A DNA stretch of 64,000 nucleotides from an uncultured Oscillospiraceae bacterium (GTDB lineage: Bacteria; Bacillota; Clostridia; Oscillospirales; Oscillospiraceae), in NCBI GenBank assembly GCA_947629795.1, contig CANRFC010000011.1, forward strand, positions 1 to 64,000, given 5' to 3'. The translations under genes and the position numbers were made by a program. Of the stretch, positions 41,851 through 49,965 are shown piece after piece (position 1 is the first letter of the stretch; each line of letters starts with the position of its first letter). The notes under the pieces are model-generated. The model was not told the DNA's origin. It did not search any database and worked only from the letters and a program-made list of their open reading frames with translations.

Positions 41851-43593
41851 TTATTCGCTTACCACGGCGGGGAGCTTGCTCTGGGGCAGGTCCGACGGAT
41901 CGCCCGGGGAGTGGGAGACCGCTGCCGCCGGGGTGTCGGCGTTATCGGCCTGGGCGATTTGGCCGTCCTCGGAGGCCGAGGCGGGCTCCCCCTGGGGCTC
42001 CACGGCTATGGGCTCGCCGTCATAGGGGACGGTGCCGTCCAGGTCGGTCCGGGCGGGCTCGGTCCGAGGTTCGGTGACGGCATTGGCCACGGCGCCGGGG
42101 TGGGGGGCGGCGGTGAGCCCGCCGGGCTGGGGCTTTTTCTCCACCTGGGGCTCCACGGCTATGGGCTCCTCCCCGATGAGGGCCCCACCGGGGAGCTTGT
42201 CGGGAAGGTCCTGGACCTGGGCCGGGGCGGTGTCATAGGTGGTGGCGGCGTCGGCCACGGCGCCGGGGTGGGGGGCGGCGGTGAGCCCGCCGGGCTGGGG
42301 TTCTTTCCCCACCTGGGGCTCCACGGCTATGGGCTCCTCCCCGATGAGGGCCCCGCCGGGGAGCTTGTCAGGAAGGTCCTGGACCTGGGCCGGAGCGGTG
42401 TCGTAGGTGGTGGCGGCATTGGCGGCCACCTGGACCAGGATGGCGTCGTCCTCCGGGTCCAGCTCCGCCAGGACGGACAGGATGTGGTCGTCGGTGCCGG
42501 TGAGGGTGAGCTCGATGCGGTTGCCCCTCTCGTCCACCCCCCAGCCGGCCATGACGTCGCCGCACTTGGGGTCGGTCTCGGGGAGGGCGTTGAGGCGGTC
42601 CATCAGAGCGTTCAGGTGGGTCAGGGAGTACTTGACCTCCCGGAAGGCCACTTTATCGCTGCCCGCCCAGTCCTGGACCTCCAGGAAAAACGCCTTGTCG
42701 GCCTGGGCGGAGACCTCCTGGGTGACGCTGATGACCAGGGTCCCGCTCTTGTCAATGTAGCTGCCGCCGTACCAGTCGGGGTAGGCGTCCTCCCCGAAGT
42801 CGGCCCGGAACCGGGCCATGAGGGCCTGGTAGGCGGCGGCCGCCTCTTCCTGGACGGCGGCGTCCCCCTCATAGGCGTCACCGGGGAGGGCGCCGGTGTT
42901 GATATGCAGCTCCTTCTGGGAGAAGGTCTTCAGGGCGTCCAGGGTGAAGGGGTCGCCGGCGTCGGCTATGGAGTGGTAGAACTTCCACCACTTGGCCCAG
43001 GTCATCTGGTAGCCGATGGCCTGATATTCGTCGATGTCCGATTGGCTGAAACCCGCGTCCCCCAAGGCCTGAGCCAGTTCGTCGGGGGTCATGTCCTTGT
43101 CCCGGTCGCCGGTGTCGCCGCTGCCGGTGGCCACGGTGATCTCCTGGGAATAGTTGCCGATGGCGCCGGCCTCGGCGAGGACGAAGCTGTGGAGCTTGAG
43201 GGCCTCGATCCCTTGGGGCCCAAGGGTTTCCAGACTTTGGGAGGGCGGCGCGGAGACCGCCGGGAGTTCGGAGGAAACAGGCAGGGGAGAGGAGACCCCG
43301 GGGGCATCAGAGGACGAGAAACCTTGGGGCCCAAGGGTTTCCGGGCCCGGGGCAGGGGTGGCCTGAGCGGCGGGGCGGAGGGCCTGATAGGCCGGCCAGG
43401 CGCACAGAAGGAGGGCGGCGCAGGCCGCCAGAGCCCCAAAATTGCGGAAAAAATGGGGTCTCATGGGCCCTGTCTTGGGCGCGGCGGAGGTCTCCACCCG
43501 GGCTTTTTCGGCCTCCAGCCGGGCCCTTAACGAGGCCATGGCGGAGGGGGAGGGTCGGAGCTGACGGTTCATGGAGCGTAGCAGGTCATCCAT
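41851..43593 (-). CDS. Membrane anti-sigma-like protein with duplicated Pro-rich tail
   Basis: 580 aa, encoded directly after an ECF sigma factor (8-nt overlap), which suggests the anti-sigma partner. Residues 1-48 are cytosolic and basic, and FGALAACAALLLCAWPAYQAL is the single membrane span. The rest is extracellular and acidic/Pro-rich. A 56-residue block beginning AATTYDTAPAQVQDLPDKLP is duplicated almost perfectly in tandem, and EPIAVEPQ recurs a third time. No zinc-binding anti-sigma motif was found, so the role rests on context. ATG 43593 follows AGGAG. Confidence 0.65.
   Translation of the reverse strand: MDDLLRSMNRQLRPSPSAMASLRARLEAEKARVETSAAPKTGPMRPHFFRNFGALAACAALLLCAWPAYQALRPAAQATPAPGPETLGPQGFSSSDAPGVSSPLPVSSELPAVSAPPSQSLETLGPQGIEALKLHSFVLAEAGAIGNYSQEITVATGSGDTGDRDKDMTPDELAQALGDAGFSQSDIDEYQAIGYQMTWAKWWKFYHSIADAGDPFTLDALKTFSQKELHINTGALPGDAYEGDAAVQEEAAAAYQALMARFRADFGEDAYPDWYGGSYIDKSGTLVISVTQEVSAQADKAFFLEVQDWAGSDKVAFREVKYSLTHLNALMDRLNALPETDPKCGDVMAGWGVDERGNRIELTLTGTDDHILSVLAELDPEDDAILVQVAANAATTYDTAPAQVQDLPDKLPGGALIGEEPIAVEPQVGKEPQPGGLTAAPHPGAVADAATTYDTAPAQVQDLPDKLPGGALIGEEPIAVEPQVEKKPQPGGLTAAPHPGAVANAVTEPRTEPARTDLDGTVPYDGEPIAVEPQGEPASASEDGQIAQADNADTPAAAVSHSPGDPSDLPQSKLPAVVSE
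42085..42420 (-). repeat. Two-copy 168-bp tandem repeat inside the anti-sigma-like gene
   Basis: Copies at 42085-42252 and 42253-42420 differ at only a handful of positions (for example CTTTTTCTCC versus TTCTTTCCCC). Period 168 nt, i.e. 56 codons in frame. Recent duplication. Confidence 0.9.
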
Positions 43594-44101
43594 CAAACAT
43601 TTCTCCTTTCAGCAGGTCCCGGAGCCGGTCCCGGCCCCGGCTCAGGCGCATGCGCACCGCGCCGGGACCCAGGGAGAGGGCGTGGGCGATCTCCCCGGTG
43701 GAGAGCTCCTGGAAATAGAAGAGGTACAGGGGCAGGCGGTAGTCCTCGGGCAGGCTCTCCAGGGCCTCCCACACCCGGCTCTCCCGGGGGTCCCGGAAGA
43801 GGGGCGGGTCGGGGAGCTCCCCGGCCGGGGCCTGGTCCAGGGGGACGGTCCTCTGCCGCCAGGAGGAGGCGGTGACCCGGCGGCTCAGGTTCAGGGTGGT
43901 GCGCAGCAGCCAGGCCTTGCGGTGCTCCTCGTCCCGGAAGGTCTTGCCGGCGCGGAACAGGGCCAGAAAGACCTCCTGGAAGACGTCGTCGGCGTCGGAG
44001 CGGGAGCCGGTCTTTGCCAGGGCCAGGCCGAAGACCATGGACTGATAACGTTGGATCACGGCGTCGAAGGAGCCGTCCGCGCGCAACGGCTGTTCCTCCA
44101 T
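43586..44101 (-). CDS. ECF-type RNA polymerase sigma factor
   Basis: 171 aa. Sigma-70 region 2 (FDAVIQRYQSMVFGLALAKT, DADDVFQEVFLALFRAGKTF) and region 4 (LESLPEDYRLPLYLFYFQELSTGEIAHALSL, GAVRMRLSRGRDRLRDLL) are clear. ATG 44101 follows GGAGG at 8 nt; the GTG three codons upstream is less likely. It is co-transcribed with the membrane protein downstream, presumably its anti-sigma. Target promoters are not identifiable from the window. Confidence 0.93.
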   Translation of the reverse strand: MEEQPLRADGSFDAVIQRYQSMVFGLALAKTGSRSDADDVFQEVFLALFRAGKTFRDEEHRKAWLLRTTLNLSRRVTASSWRQRTVPLDQAPAGELPDPPLFRDPRESRVWEALESLPEDYRLPLYLFYFQELSTGEIAHALSLGPGAVRMRLSRGRDRLRDLLKGEMFDG

Positions 44102-44197
44102 GGGCGCCACCTCCTTTCACCATGAACTCGTCTTTGGAGGGGGAAATGTCACAGAGCTCTGAAAATTTTCCGCAATTTTATTTCCTGCTATAAATTA

Positions 44198-44227
44198 CCA
44201 GTGGGCCCCGCTCCGGAGGCCCACTGG
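44198..44227 (-). terminator. Hairpin terminator of the LRR-SLH gene
   Basis: 10-bp stem CCAGTGGGCC with a 10-nt loop; on the minus strand followed by TAATTTATA, 38 nt after the stop. The rest of the 163-nt gap shows no other feature. Confidence 0.6.
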
Positions 44228-44264
44228 CTTTGAAAGGTCCGTTTTTTATTGTGCAGACCGGGGC

Positions 44265-46604
44265 TCACTTTGCCAGGTCACGGTGGAGGAAGGTCACGAT
44301 CTGTCCCCTGGTGCAGGTGGCGTCCGGGGAGAAGGCGGTCTCACTGGTGCCGGAGGTGACTCCGTTCTCCACCGCCCAGGCCACAGCCGGGGCGTAGTCC
44401 GCTCCGCTGGGCACGTCCTGGAAGCTGCTGCCGGAGGCCGCGGGGCTGCCCGCCAGCTTCCACAGATAGGTCACGGTGGCGCTCCGGGTGCAGGGGGTGT
44501 TGCCGTGGAAGGTATCCCCCGTGACCAGTCCCTTCTCCTTGGCCCACAGCGCCGCCTTGTAATAGTAATCGCCGGAGGAGATATCGCTGAACGAAAGGCC
44601 GGAGGCGGGCTCGGGGGACCCCTTGGCCCGCCAGAGGAAGGTCAGGATCTGGGCGGTGGTGCAGGTGGCGTTGGGGGAGAAGGCGGTATCGGAGGTGCCG
44701 TTGGTGATGCCCTGTTCCACCGCCCAACTCACCGCGTCCTCGTAGTAGGCGCCGGCGGGGACGTCGGAAAAGGCGATCTTCCCGGCGGAGGGGAGGGCCG
44801 GCGCGGTACTGTTGTAGTGAACGGTGACACGCTCCCGCAAACTGGATTTTCCGAAGGAAATGGCGTTCCACTGCTCCTCTGTGCCGGCGTAGTAGACATC
44901 TTTCATGTGGCCCCCGAAGATGTAATCTCCGATGCTGGTGACGCTGGCGGGGACGGTCAGGCTGGTCAGGGTGTTGGGGGTCGCCATGTTCCCAATGCGG
45001 GTGACGCCCTCCGGGATGGTCAGGCTGGTCAGGCCGGTGCAGCCGGCGAAGGCCCCGTACTCGATGGTGGTGACGCTGGCGGGGATGGTCACCTCGGTCA
45101 GGCCGGAGCAGCCCCAGAAGGCCGAATTCCCGATGGTGGTGACGCTGTCGGGGATGGTCACGCTCTGCAGGTTGGAGCAGCCGTAGAACGCCCGGTCACC
45201 GATCTCGGTGATGTGGTCGGGAATGGTGAAGCTGGTCAGGTCGGTCCGGTCCTGGAAGGCCCCCACGCCGATGCTGGTCATGCCGGCGGGGATGCTCGTG
45301 CTCTGCAGGGGGCAGTTGGTGAACACGCTGTTCCCCAGGCTGGTGACGCTGTCCGGGATGTCCGCACGCTTCAGGCTGGTGCAGCCGAGGAAGGCCATGT
45401 CCTGGATGGTGGTGACGCCCTCCGGGATGGTCACGGCCTCCAGACTGGTGCAGCCCATGAAGGCCTGCCTCCCGATGGTGGCGACGGTGCCGGGGATGGT
45501 CACATCGGTCAGGCCGGTGCAGTCCATGAAGGCCAGGTCCCCGACGGCGGAGACGCCGCTGCCGATGGTCACCCGCTTCAGGCCGGAGCAGCCGTTGAAG
45601 GCCGCTGTCCCGATTTGGGTCACGCTGCCGGGGATGGTCACGCTCTCCAGAGCGGTGCAGCCGTTGAAGGCGCCGTAGTCGATGGTGGTGACGCTGTCCG
45701 GAAGGGTCACGCTCTTGAGACTGGTACAGCCGTTGAAGGCCGAGTTGTCGATGGTGGTCACGCCGTTGGGGATGGTCACCTTGGTCAGACCAGTGCAGCG
45801 GCCGAAGCCCCCGACGAGGGTCACGGTGTCGGAAAGGACCACCTCGGTCAGGTCAGGGTTATCGTAGAAATTCGTCACCTGGGTCACGCCGGAGGGGACG
45901 ACCAGGCTGCCGGAGCACTCGAATCCCGGCCGGAGGGTCATGATCAGGGTGGGGGAGCCGTCCATGTCGATGAAGCCCTTCAGCTCGAAGATGTCCTCGT
46001 AGCAGTAAAAGTCCCCCGTTTCATCGTGGTAGTCCGGGGCCATGTCCCACATCTTCCAGGTGGCGTCGAAGAAGATCCACTTGCCGTCCGCAAAGGCCGC
46101 GTTCCAGCCGTGGGGGCCGCTCTTCTGGACGTCGGAGTTGGACATTCCGCCGAAATCGGCCACCGGGATCCCGGCGATGGTGCCCATGAGCCGGCACAGG
46201 TCGGCGTAGCCCTCGCAGACGGCGCGCCGTCCCGCATAGGCGAAAAGGGCGCCGCCCCCCTCGCCGCGGTCATCATACATGACATTTTGGGACACCCAGT
46301 CGTAGATGGCCTTGATCTTCTGGGTGTCGGTGGACTTGCCGGCAGTGAGGCTGTCGGTGAGCTCCACGATCTCCTGGAATACTTCCTCCCTGCTCTGGGC
46401 GAAAGTCCACGCCTCATGGCTGTCGGAGAAGCCCGCCTGCTCCAGCGTGGCGGGTCGGGCGGGACGCCGGGGGGCGTCAGGCAGCTCGGAGAGCACCTCG
46501 TGCCCGGGCATATTGGACGTGTTGATCCTGGCCGCCAGGGCCGGGGCGGTCAGAGCCAGCGCCATGACCAGGGCCAGAGCCAGGGCTGTGATCCGTTTCT
46601 TCAT
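44265..46604 (-). CDS. Secreted transglutaminase-like, BspA-type LRR protein with SLH anchors
   Basis: 779 aa. Signal peptide (MKKRITALALALVMALALTA). Transglutaminase-like cysteine-protease core with Cys in AVCEGYADLC (about 130), His in SGPHGWNAAF (about 165) and Asp in FFDATW (about 180). About fourteen 23-residue BspA-type leucine-rich repeats (SVTIPDSVTTIGNSAFWGCS type) span residues 230-575. Three SLH modules (about 610-779) follow for wall anchoring. It is a surface protein likely to bind or cross-link host or cell-wall protein. The LRR DNA is a 69-nt degenerate tandem array. Its start follows AAAGGGAG. Confidence 0.93.
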   Translation of the reverse strand: MKKRITALALALVMALALTAPALAARINTSNMPGHEVLSELPDAPRRPARPATLEQAGFSDSHEAWTFAQSREEVFQEIVELTDSLTAGKSTDTQKIKAIYDWVSQNVMYDDRGEGGGALFAYAGRRAVCEGYADLCRLMGTIAGIPVADFGGMSNSDVQKSGPHGWNAAFADGKWIFFDATWKMWDMAPDYHDETGDFYCYEDIFELKGFIDMDGSPTLIMTLRPGFECSGSLVVPSGVTQVTNFYDNPDLTEVVLSDTVTLVGGFGRCTGLTKVTIPNGVTTIDNSAFNGCTSLKSVTLPDSVTTIDYGAFNGCTALESVTIPGSVTQIGTAAFNGCSGLKRVTIGSGVSAVGDLAFMDCTGLTDVTIPGTVATIGRQAFMGCTSLEAVTIPEGVTTIQDMAFLGCTSLKRADIPDSVTSLGNSVFTNCPLQSTSIPAGMTSIGVGAFQDRTDLTSFTIPDHITEIGDRAFYGCSNLQSVTIPDSVTTIGNSAFWGCSGLTEVTIPASVTTIEYGAFAGCTGLTSLTIPEGVTRIGNMATPNTLTSLTVPASVTSIGDYIFGGHMKDVYYAGTEEQWNAISFGKSSLRERVTVHYNSTAPALPSAGKIAFSDVPAGAYYEDAVSWAVEQGITNGTSDTAFSPNATCTTAQILTFLWRAKGSPEPASGLSFSDISSGDYYYKAALWAKEKGLVTGDTFHGNTPCTRSATVTYLWKLAGSPAASGSSFQDVPSGADYAPAVAWAVENGVTSGTSETAFSPDATCTRGQIVTFLHRDLAK

Positions 46605-46650
46605 ATATAAGGCTCCCTTTCTTCGCTTTGCGCGATTTTTCCTGGGAAGA

Positions 46651-46899
46651 TCATGACTGCCGCAGTTCCTCGTACATTCCCCCGGCGTCGGTCTTGCCGA
46701 CGATCTCCTTCACGTCCAGCACCCGGATGGTGGTGGTGCGTGCCCCAAAGGTGAGAGCCAGTATGTCGCCGGGCTTTACCTCGTAGGAGGCCTTCACCGG
46801 CCGGCCGTTGGCCGTGACCTTGCCGGCGTCGCAGGCCTCGTTGGCCACGGTGCGCCGCTTGATGAGCCGGGAGAGCTTGAGCCATTTGTCCAAACGCAT
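46651..46899 (-). CDS. rqcP: S4-domain ribosome quality-control factor RqcP (YabO)
   Basis: 82-aa single S4 RNA-binding domain: MRLDKWLKLSRLIKRRTVAN, then AGKVTANGRPVKASYEVKPG-D. RqcP/YabO helps RqcH add Ala tails to stalled nascent chains on 50S subunits. In Bacillus it is followed by yabP-yabQ-divIC-yabR. Here it ends the other half of that cluster, preceded by hup and mazG on the minus strand. Confidence 0.93.
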   Translation of the reverse strand: MRLDKWLKLSRLIKRRTVANEACDAGKVTANGRPVKASYEVKPGDILALTFGARTTTIRVLDVKEIVGKTDAGGMYEELRQS

Positions 46900-46957
46900 G
46901 GGGATACCACCTTTCCGGAAAACAGTCGAAATACGGGGAGACAGGAGGATAGGAGAA

Positions 46958-46985
46958 ACCGGCTCCGGCAGAAGCCGGAGCCGGT
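46958..46985 (-). terminator. Hairpin after hup
   Basis: 12-bp stem ACCGGCTCCGGC with a 4-nt loop, followed on the minus strand by TTTCTCC. Confidence 0.7.
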
Positions 46986-47005
46986 CTTGAAACGCGGGAG
47001 GAAGA

Positions 47006-47281
47006 TTACTTGGAGACAGCGTCCTTGAGGGCCTTGCCGGCCTTGAAAGCGGGAAGCTTGGAGGCAGGGATCTTGATCTCCTTGCCGGTCTGGGGGTTGC
47101 GGCCGGTGCGGGCGCCGCGGTTCTTCACCTCGAAGGAGCCAAAGCCGACGAGCTGGACCTTGTCACCCTTGCACAGGGCCTCGGTAACGGCCTCGATCAC
47201 GGCGTTGACAGCGGCCTCAGTGTCCTTCTTGGACAGGCCGGCCTTCTCGGCGGCGGCGGCGATGAGTTCAGACTTATTCAT
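47006..47281 (-). CDS. hup: HU-family DNA-binding protein
   Basis: 91-aa nucleoid protein. [20 protein letters not shown] starts the helical dimerisation body; [21 protein letters not shown] is the DNA-binding arm with [26 protein letters not shown] precedes ATG 47281. It sits between mazG and rqcP, as in many Clostridia. Probably highly expressed. Confidence 0.97.
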   Translation of the reverse strand: MNKSELIAAAAEKAGLSKKDTEAAVNAVIEAVTEALCKGDKVQLVGFGSFEVKNRGARTGRNPQTGKEIKIPASKLPAFKAGKALKDAVSK

Positions 47282-47329
47282 GTGTGTTTCCTCCTGTTTT
47301 TTCTTTCGGCGCCAGGGGCGCCTTTATAC

Positions 47330-48142
47330 TTAAGGCATATTGCCATTAAGTCCGTCCATATGTTTGGCCTGATCCCAGAGCTTGTCCAGTTCGGCCAGGG
47401 TCATCTCCTGCATGTCCTTTCCCTGGGCGCGGGCCAGAGCCTCGACTCTGGCGAAGCGGGAGATGAACTTTTCGGTGGCGGCGTTGAGACATTCCTCGGG
47501 GTCGGCCTCCACGAAGCGGGAGACGTTCACGGCGGCGAAGAGCAGGTCCCCCAGCTCCTCCTCCACATTGGAGTGCTCCGCCAGAGCCTGTTTCAGCTCC
47601 CCCAGTTCCTCGGAGAGCTTGTCCACTGCGCCGGCGGCGTCGTCCCAGTCGAAGCCGGCCTTTTTCGCCTTTTTCTGCACCTTCTCGGCCCGCCACAGGG
47701 CGGGGAGGGACTTGGCCACCGAGGTGAGGGTGTCGGTATAGGTCTCCTGATGCTTCTCCTCCCGCTTGAGCTGATCCCAGTTGATCAGCACCTCGGCGGA
47801 GTCGTGGACCGACACGTCGCCGAAGACGTGGGGGTGGCGGAAGATCAGCTTCTTGCAGATGCCGTCGGCCACGTCGTCCAGATCAAAACGTCCGGCGTCC
47901 TTTTCGATGCCGGCGTGGAAGACCACCTGGAGGAGCACATCCCCCAGCTCTTCCTTCAGGTGCTCGGGGCTTTGCTCGTTGATGGCCTCGATGACCTCGC
48001 AGCTCTCTTCGATAAGACCCCGGCGCAGGCTCTCGTGGGTCTGCTCCCGGTCCCAGGGGCAGCCCCCGGGGGCGCGGAGGATGGCGACGATCTCCTCCAG
48101 GTCCTGAAGTCCGTAGTGATCCTTCCTCTGAAAATCTATCAT
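47330..48142 (-). CDS. mazG: Nucleoside triphosphate pyrophosphohydrolase MazG
   Basis: 270 aa with two MazG modules. The first has GGCPWDREQTHESLRRGLIE, EESCEVIEAI and KEELGDVLLQVVFHA. The second has LSEELGELKQAL and VEEELGDLLFAAVNV, with the EExxD metal-binding pattern in each. It hydrolyses NTPs/dNTPs to monophosphates for house-cleaning. It is the single-module yabN equivalent: Bacillus YabN has an added methylase domain, absent here. ATG 48142. Confidence 0.95.
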   Translation of the reverse strand: MIDFQRKDHYGLQDLEEIVAILRAPGGCPWDREQTHESLRRGLIEESCEVIEAINEQSPEHLKEELGDVLLQVVFHAGIEKDAGRFDLDDVADGICKKLIFRHPHVFGDVSVHDSAEVLINWDQLKREEKHQETYTDTLTSVAKSLPALWRAEKVQKKAKKAGFDWDDAAGAVDKLSEELGELKQALAEHSNVEEELGDLLFAAVNVSRFVEADPEECLNAATEKFISRFARVEALARAQGKDMQEMTLAELDKLWDQAKHMDGLNGNMP

Positions 48143-48161
48143 ATTCTGCCTCTCAATTCAA

Positions 48162-48193
48162 GGGGTTTTCAGAAAAAAGATGGAAAAAACCCC
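48162..48193. repeat. Inverted repeat upstream of mazG
   Basis: GGGGTTTT...AAAACCCC, 8-bp arms with a 16-nt A/G-rich spacer, in the 144-nt gap between mazG and the murJ-like gene. Confidence 0.4.
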
Positions 48194-48260
48194 GATTTTA
48201 TGGGCCAAATCCCACAGAAAGAGGGAGATGGCCGGAAAATTTACCAAAGCGCGCCGTAAA

Positions 48261-48290
48261 ACCCCTGCCTTTAGGCATGGGGAGTGTCAA
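48261..48290 (+). mobile_element. IS200/IS605-type right-end hairpin (solo, no tnpA/tnpB)
   Basis: CCCCTGCC-TTTA-GGCATGGGG, an 8-bp stem with one bulged T, followed by GAGTGTCAA. A stem with a CTTTAG loop, then GAG.GTCAA, is the typical right end of IS605/IS1341 elements and the 3' end of TnpB omega RNA. No transposase or TnpB ORF is present. The final TCAA overlaps the stop codon of the murJ-like gene. Interpretation: relic or PATE-like element. Confidence 0.5.
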
Positions 48291-49936
48291 CGGATATGGA
48301 GCAATTTGCCGATCTTGTCCCCCTTGGGCATGAGGGCCAGGTCCTCCTTGGACAGGACCCGCAGACACAGGATGAGGACCAGGTAGACCACCACGCCCAC
48401 CCCGATGGCGGCCACGGTGGACAGCCGGGGGGAGAGCTTCAGCGGCCCGGTGAGCAGGCCGAAGCAGGCCCAGGCGGCCAGGGCCATGACGGCGGCGGCG
48501 GCCAGGGGCTTGCCCACGCACCGGAGGATGTTGGGGGGCCGGCGGACGCCCCGGCGGATGAAGAAGAGCTCCAGGACGTCGATGATGATGAAGCAGCACA
48601 GGGTGCCCACGGGGGCGCCGTAGATGCGGATGTCCGGGTTGCCCACCAGAAGGTAGTTGACGATGATCTTGGTAATTCCCCCCACCACCACCGCCAGGAT
48701 GGGCAGGTTCACCATGCCGTTGGCCTGGAGGATGGAGTTGCACAAAAGCTGGAGGGCCACGAAGATGGAGGCCAGGCCCAGGGTGGACAGGAGGGGGCCG
48801 GCGATGGAAGTGTCGATGGCGGGGAAGAGCAGGCCCATGATGCCCTTCCCCAGGGCGAACAGGCCGAAGCCCATGGGCAGGGCCACGATGAGACCCACCC
48901 GCACCGCCGACTCGCTGACCCGCTGGGCCTGGCGGTAGTCCTTCCGGGTGAGGGCGGCCGAGACGGCGGGGATGATGCAGGCCGTCAGGGGGACCATCAT
49001 GGAGAAGGGCAGGTTGTAGATGGACATGGTCTTGGAGTAGATGCCGTAGAGCTTCCGGGCGGCGTCCAGGGCGGGGCCGGTGCCGTCGGCTTCCAGGGCC
49101 AGGCCGTCCACCGTCCGGAACACGGTGGTGAGCTGGCTCATGACCAGCTTGGTGTCGATGAGGGTGACCAGGGAGGTGGCCGCCGAGCCGATGGTGATGG
49201 GCACCGCCAGCTGGAGAAGGCGGCGGAAGATGACGCCGGAGGAGTCGGGGCGGTCGGAGCCCCGGAGCCGGCCGGTCTGGCTCCGATGGCGGAGGAAGAC
49301 GAAGATGAGGAACACCAGGGCCACGGCGCTGCCGAAGGACACGCCGATGATGGCCCCCACGCTGCCCATCTCAGGCTTGTTGGCCCGGACGAACCAGAAG
49401 GCCAGGGCCAGGCCCAGGATGAGCTTGCAGCCGGCCTCGATGACCTGGGAGATGCCGGTGGGCCACATGTTGAAGTGGCCCTGGAAGTACCCCCGGAAGG
49501 AGGAGATGATGCACACGCACAGCACCGACGGGGCCAGGGCGATGATGCAGTTGACCGCCTCGGGGTTGCTGATGACCACGTCGGCCATCTGGTGGGAGAG
49601 GACGGTCATGCAGAAGAAGCTGATGAGCCCCAGGGTGAGGAAGGTGAGGAAGGCCACCCGGAAGACCTTCTCCACCTGATTGCGCCGCTCCAGGGCGTTG
49701 GCCTCGGAGATGGTCTTGGACAGGGCCACGGGGAGGCCGGCGGTGGAGATGGTGAGGAAGAAATTGTAGATGTTATAGGCGGCGTTGTAGTCCCCCATCA
49801 CCTCGTCGGGGAGGATGTTCCCCAGAGGGATGCGGAACAGGGCGCCGATGGCCTTGACGATGAGGGAGCTGGCCGCCAGGATGGCCGCGCCGCCGAAGAA
49901 GGTGTTCTTTTTTTGGGATTCAGACAAATTTTCCAC
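48287..49936 (-). CDS. SpoVB/MurJ-family flippase
   Basis: 549-aa polysaccharide-biosynthesis/MOP-superfamily membrane protein with about 14 spans. KKNTFFGGAAILAASSLIVKAIGALFRIPLGN at the start and RGYFQGHFNMWPTGISQVIE are hallmarks of the SpoVB/YabM group of lipid II or sporulation flippases. It precedes mazG, as yabM does in Bacillus. The start is a GTG (49936) with GGAAAGG only 2 nt away, which is unusually tight. The stop codon coincides with the IS605-like hairpin end, so the C-terminus may have been trimmed by an insertion. Confidence 0.88.
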   Translation of the reverse strand: MENLSESQKKNTFFGGAAILAASSLIVKAIGALFRIPLGNILPDEVMGDYNAAYNIYNFFLTISTAGLPVALSKTISEANALERRNQVEKVFRVAFLTFLTLGLISFFCMTVLSHQMADVVISNPEAVNCIIALAPSVLCVCIISSFRGYFQGHFNMWPTGISQVIEAGCKLILGLALAFWFVRANKPEMGSVGAIIGVSFGSAVALVFLIFVFLRHRSQTGRLRGSDRPDSSGVIFRRLLQLAVPITIGSAATSLVTLIDTKLVMSQLTTVFRTVDGLALEADGTGPALDAARKLYGIYSKTMSIYNLPFSMMVPLTACIIPAVSAALTRKDYRQAQRVSESAVRVGLIVALPMGFGLFALGKGIMGLLFPAIDTSIAGPLLSTLGLASIFVALQLLCNSILQANGMVNLPILAVVVGGITKIIVNYLLVGNPDIRIYGAPVGTLCCFIIIDVLELFFIRRGVRRPPNILRCVGKPLAAAAVMALAAWACFGLLTGPLKLSPRLSTVAAIGVGVVVYLVLILCLRVLSKEDLALMPKGDKIGKLLHIR

Positions 49937-49965
49937 AGCCTTTCCGGGTCCTGTGTGATGGCCGC

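Noticed and set aside
44900-45830. Regular ~69-bp spaced repeats that could suggest a CRISPR array
   Set aside because: They encode in-frame 23-residue BspA-type leucine-rich repeats; no constant direct repeat with unique spacers, no cas genes.
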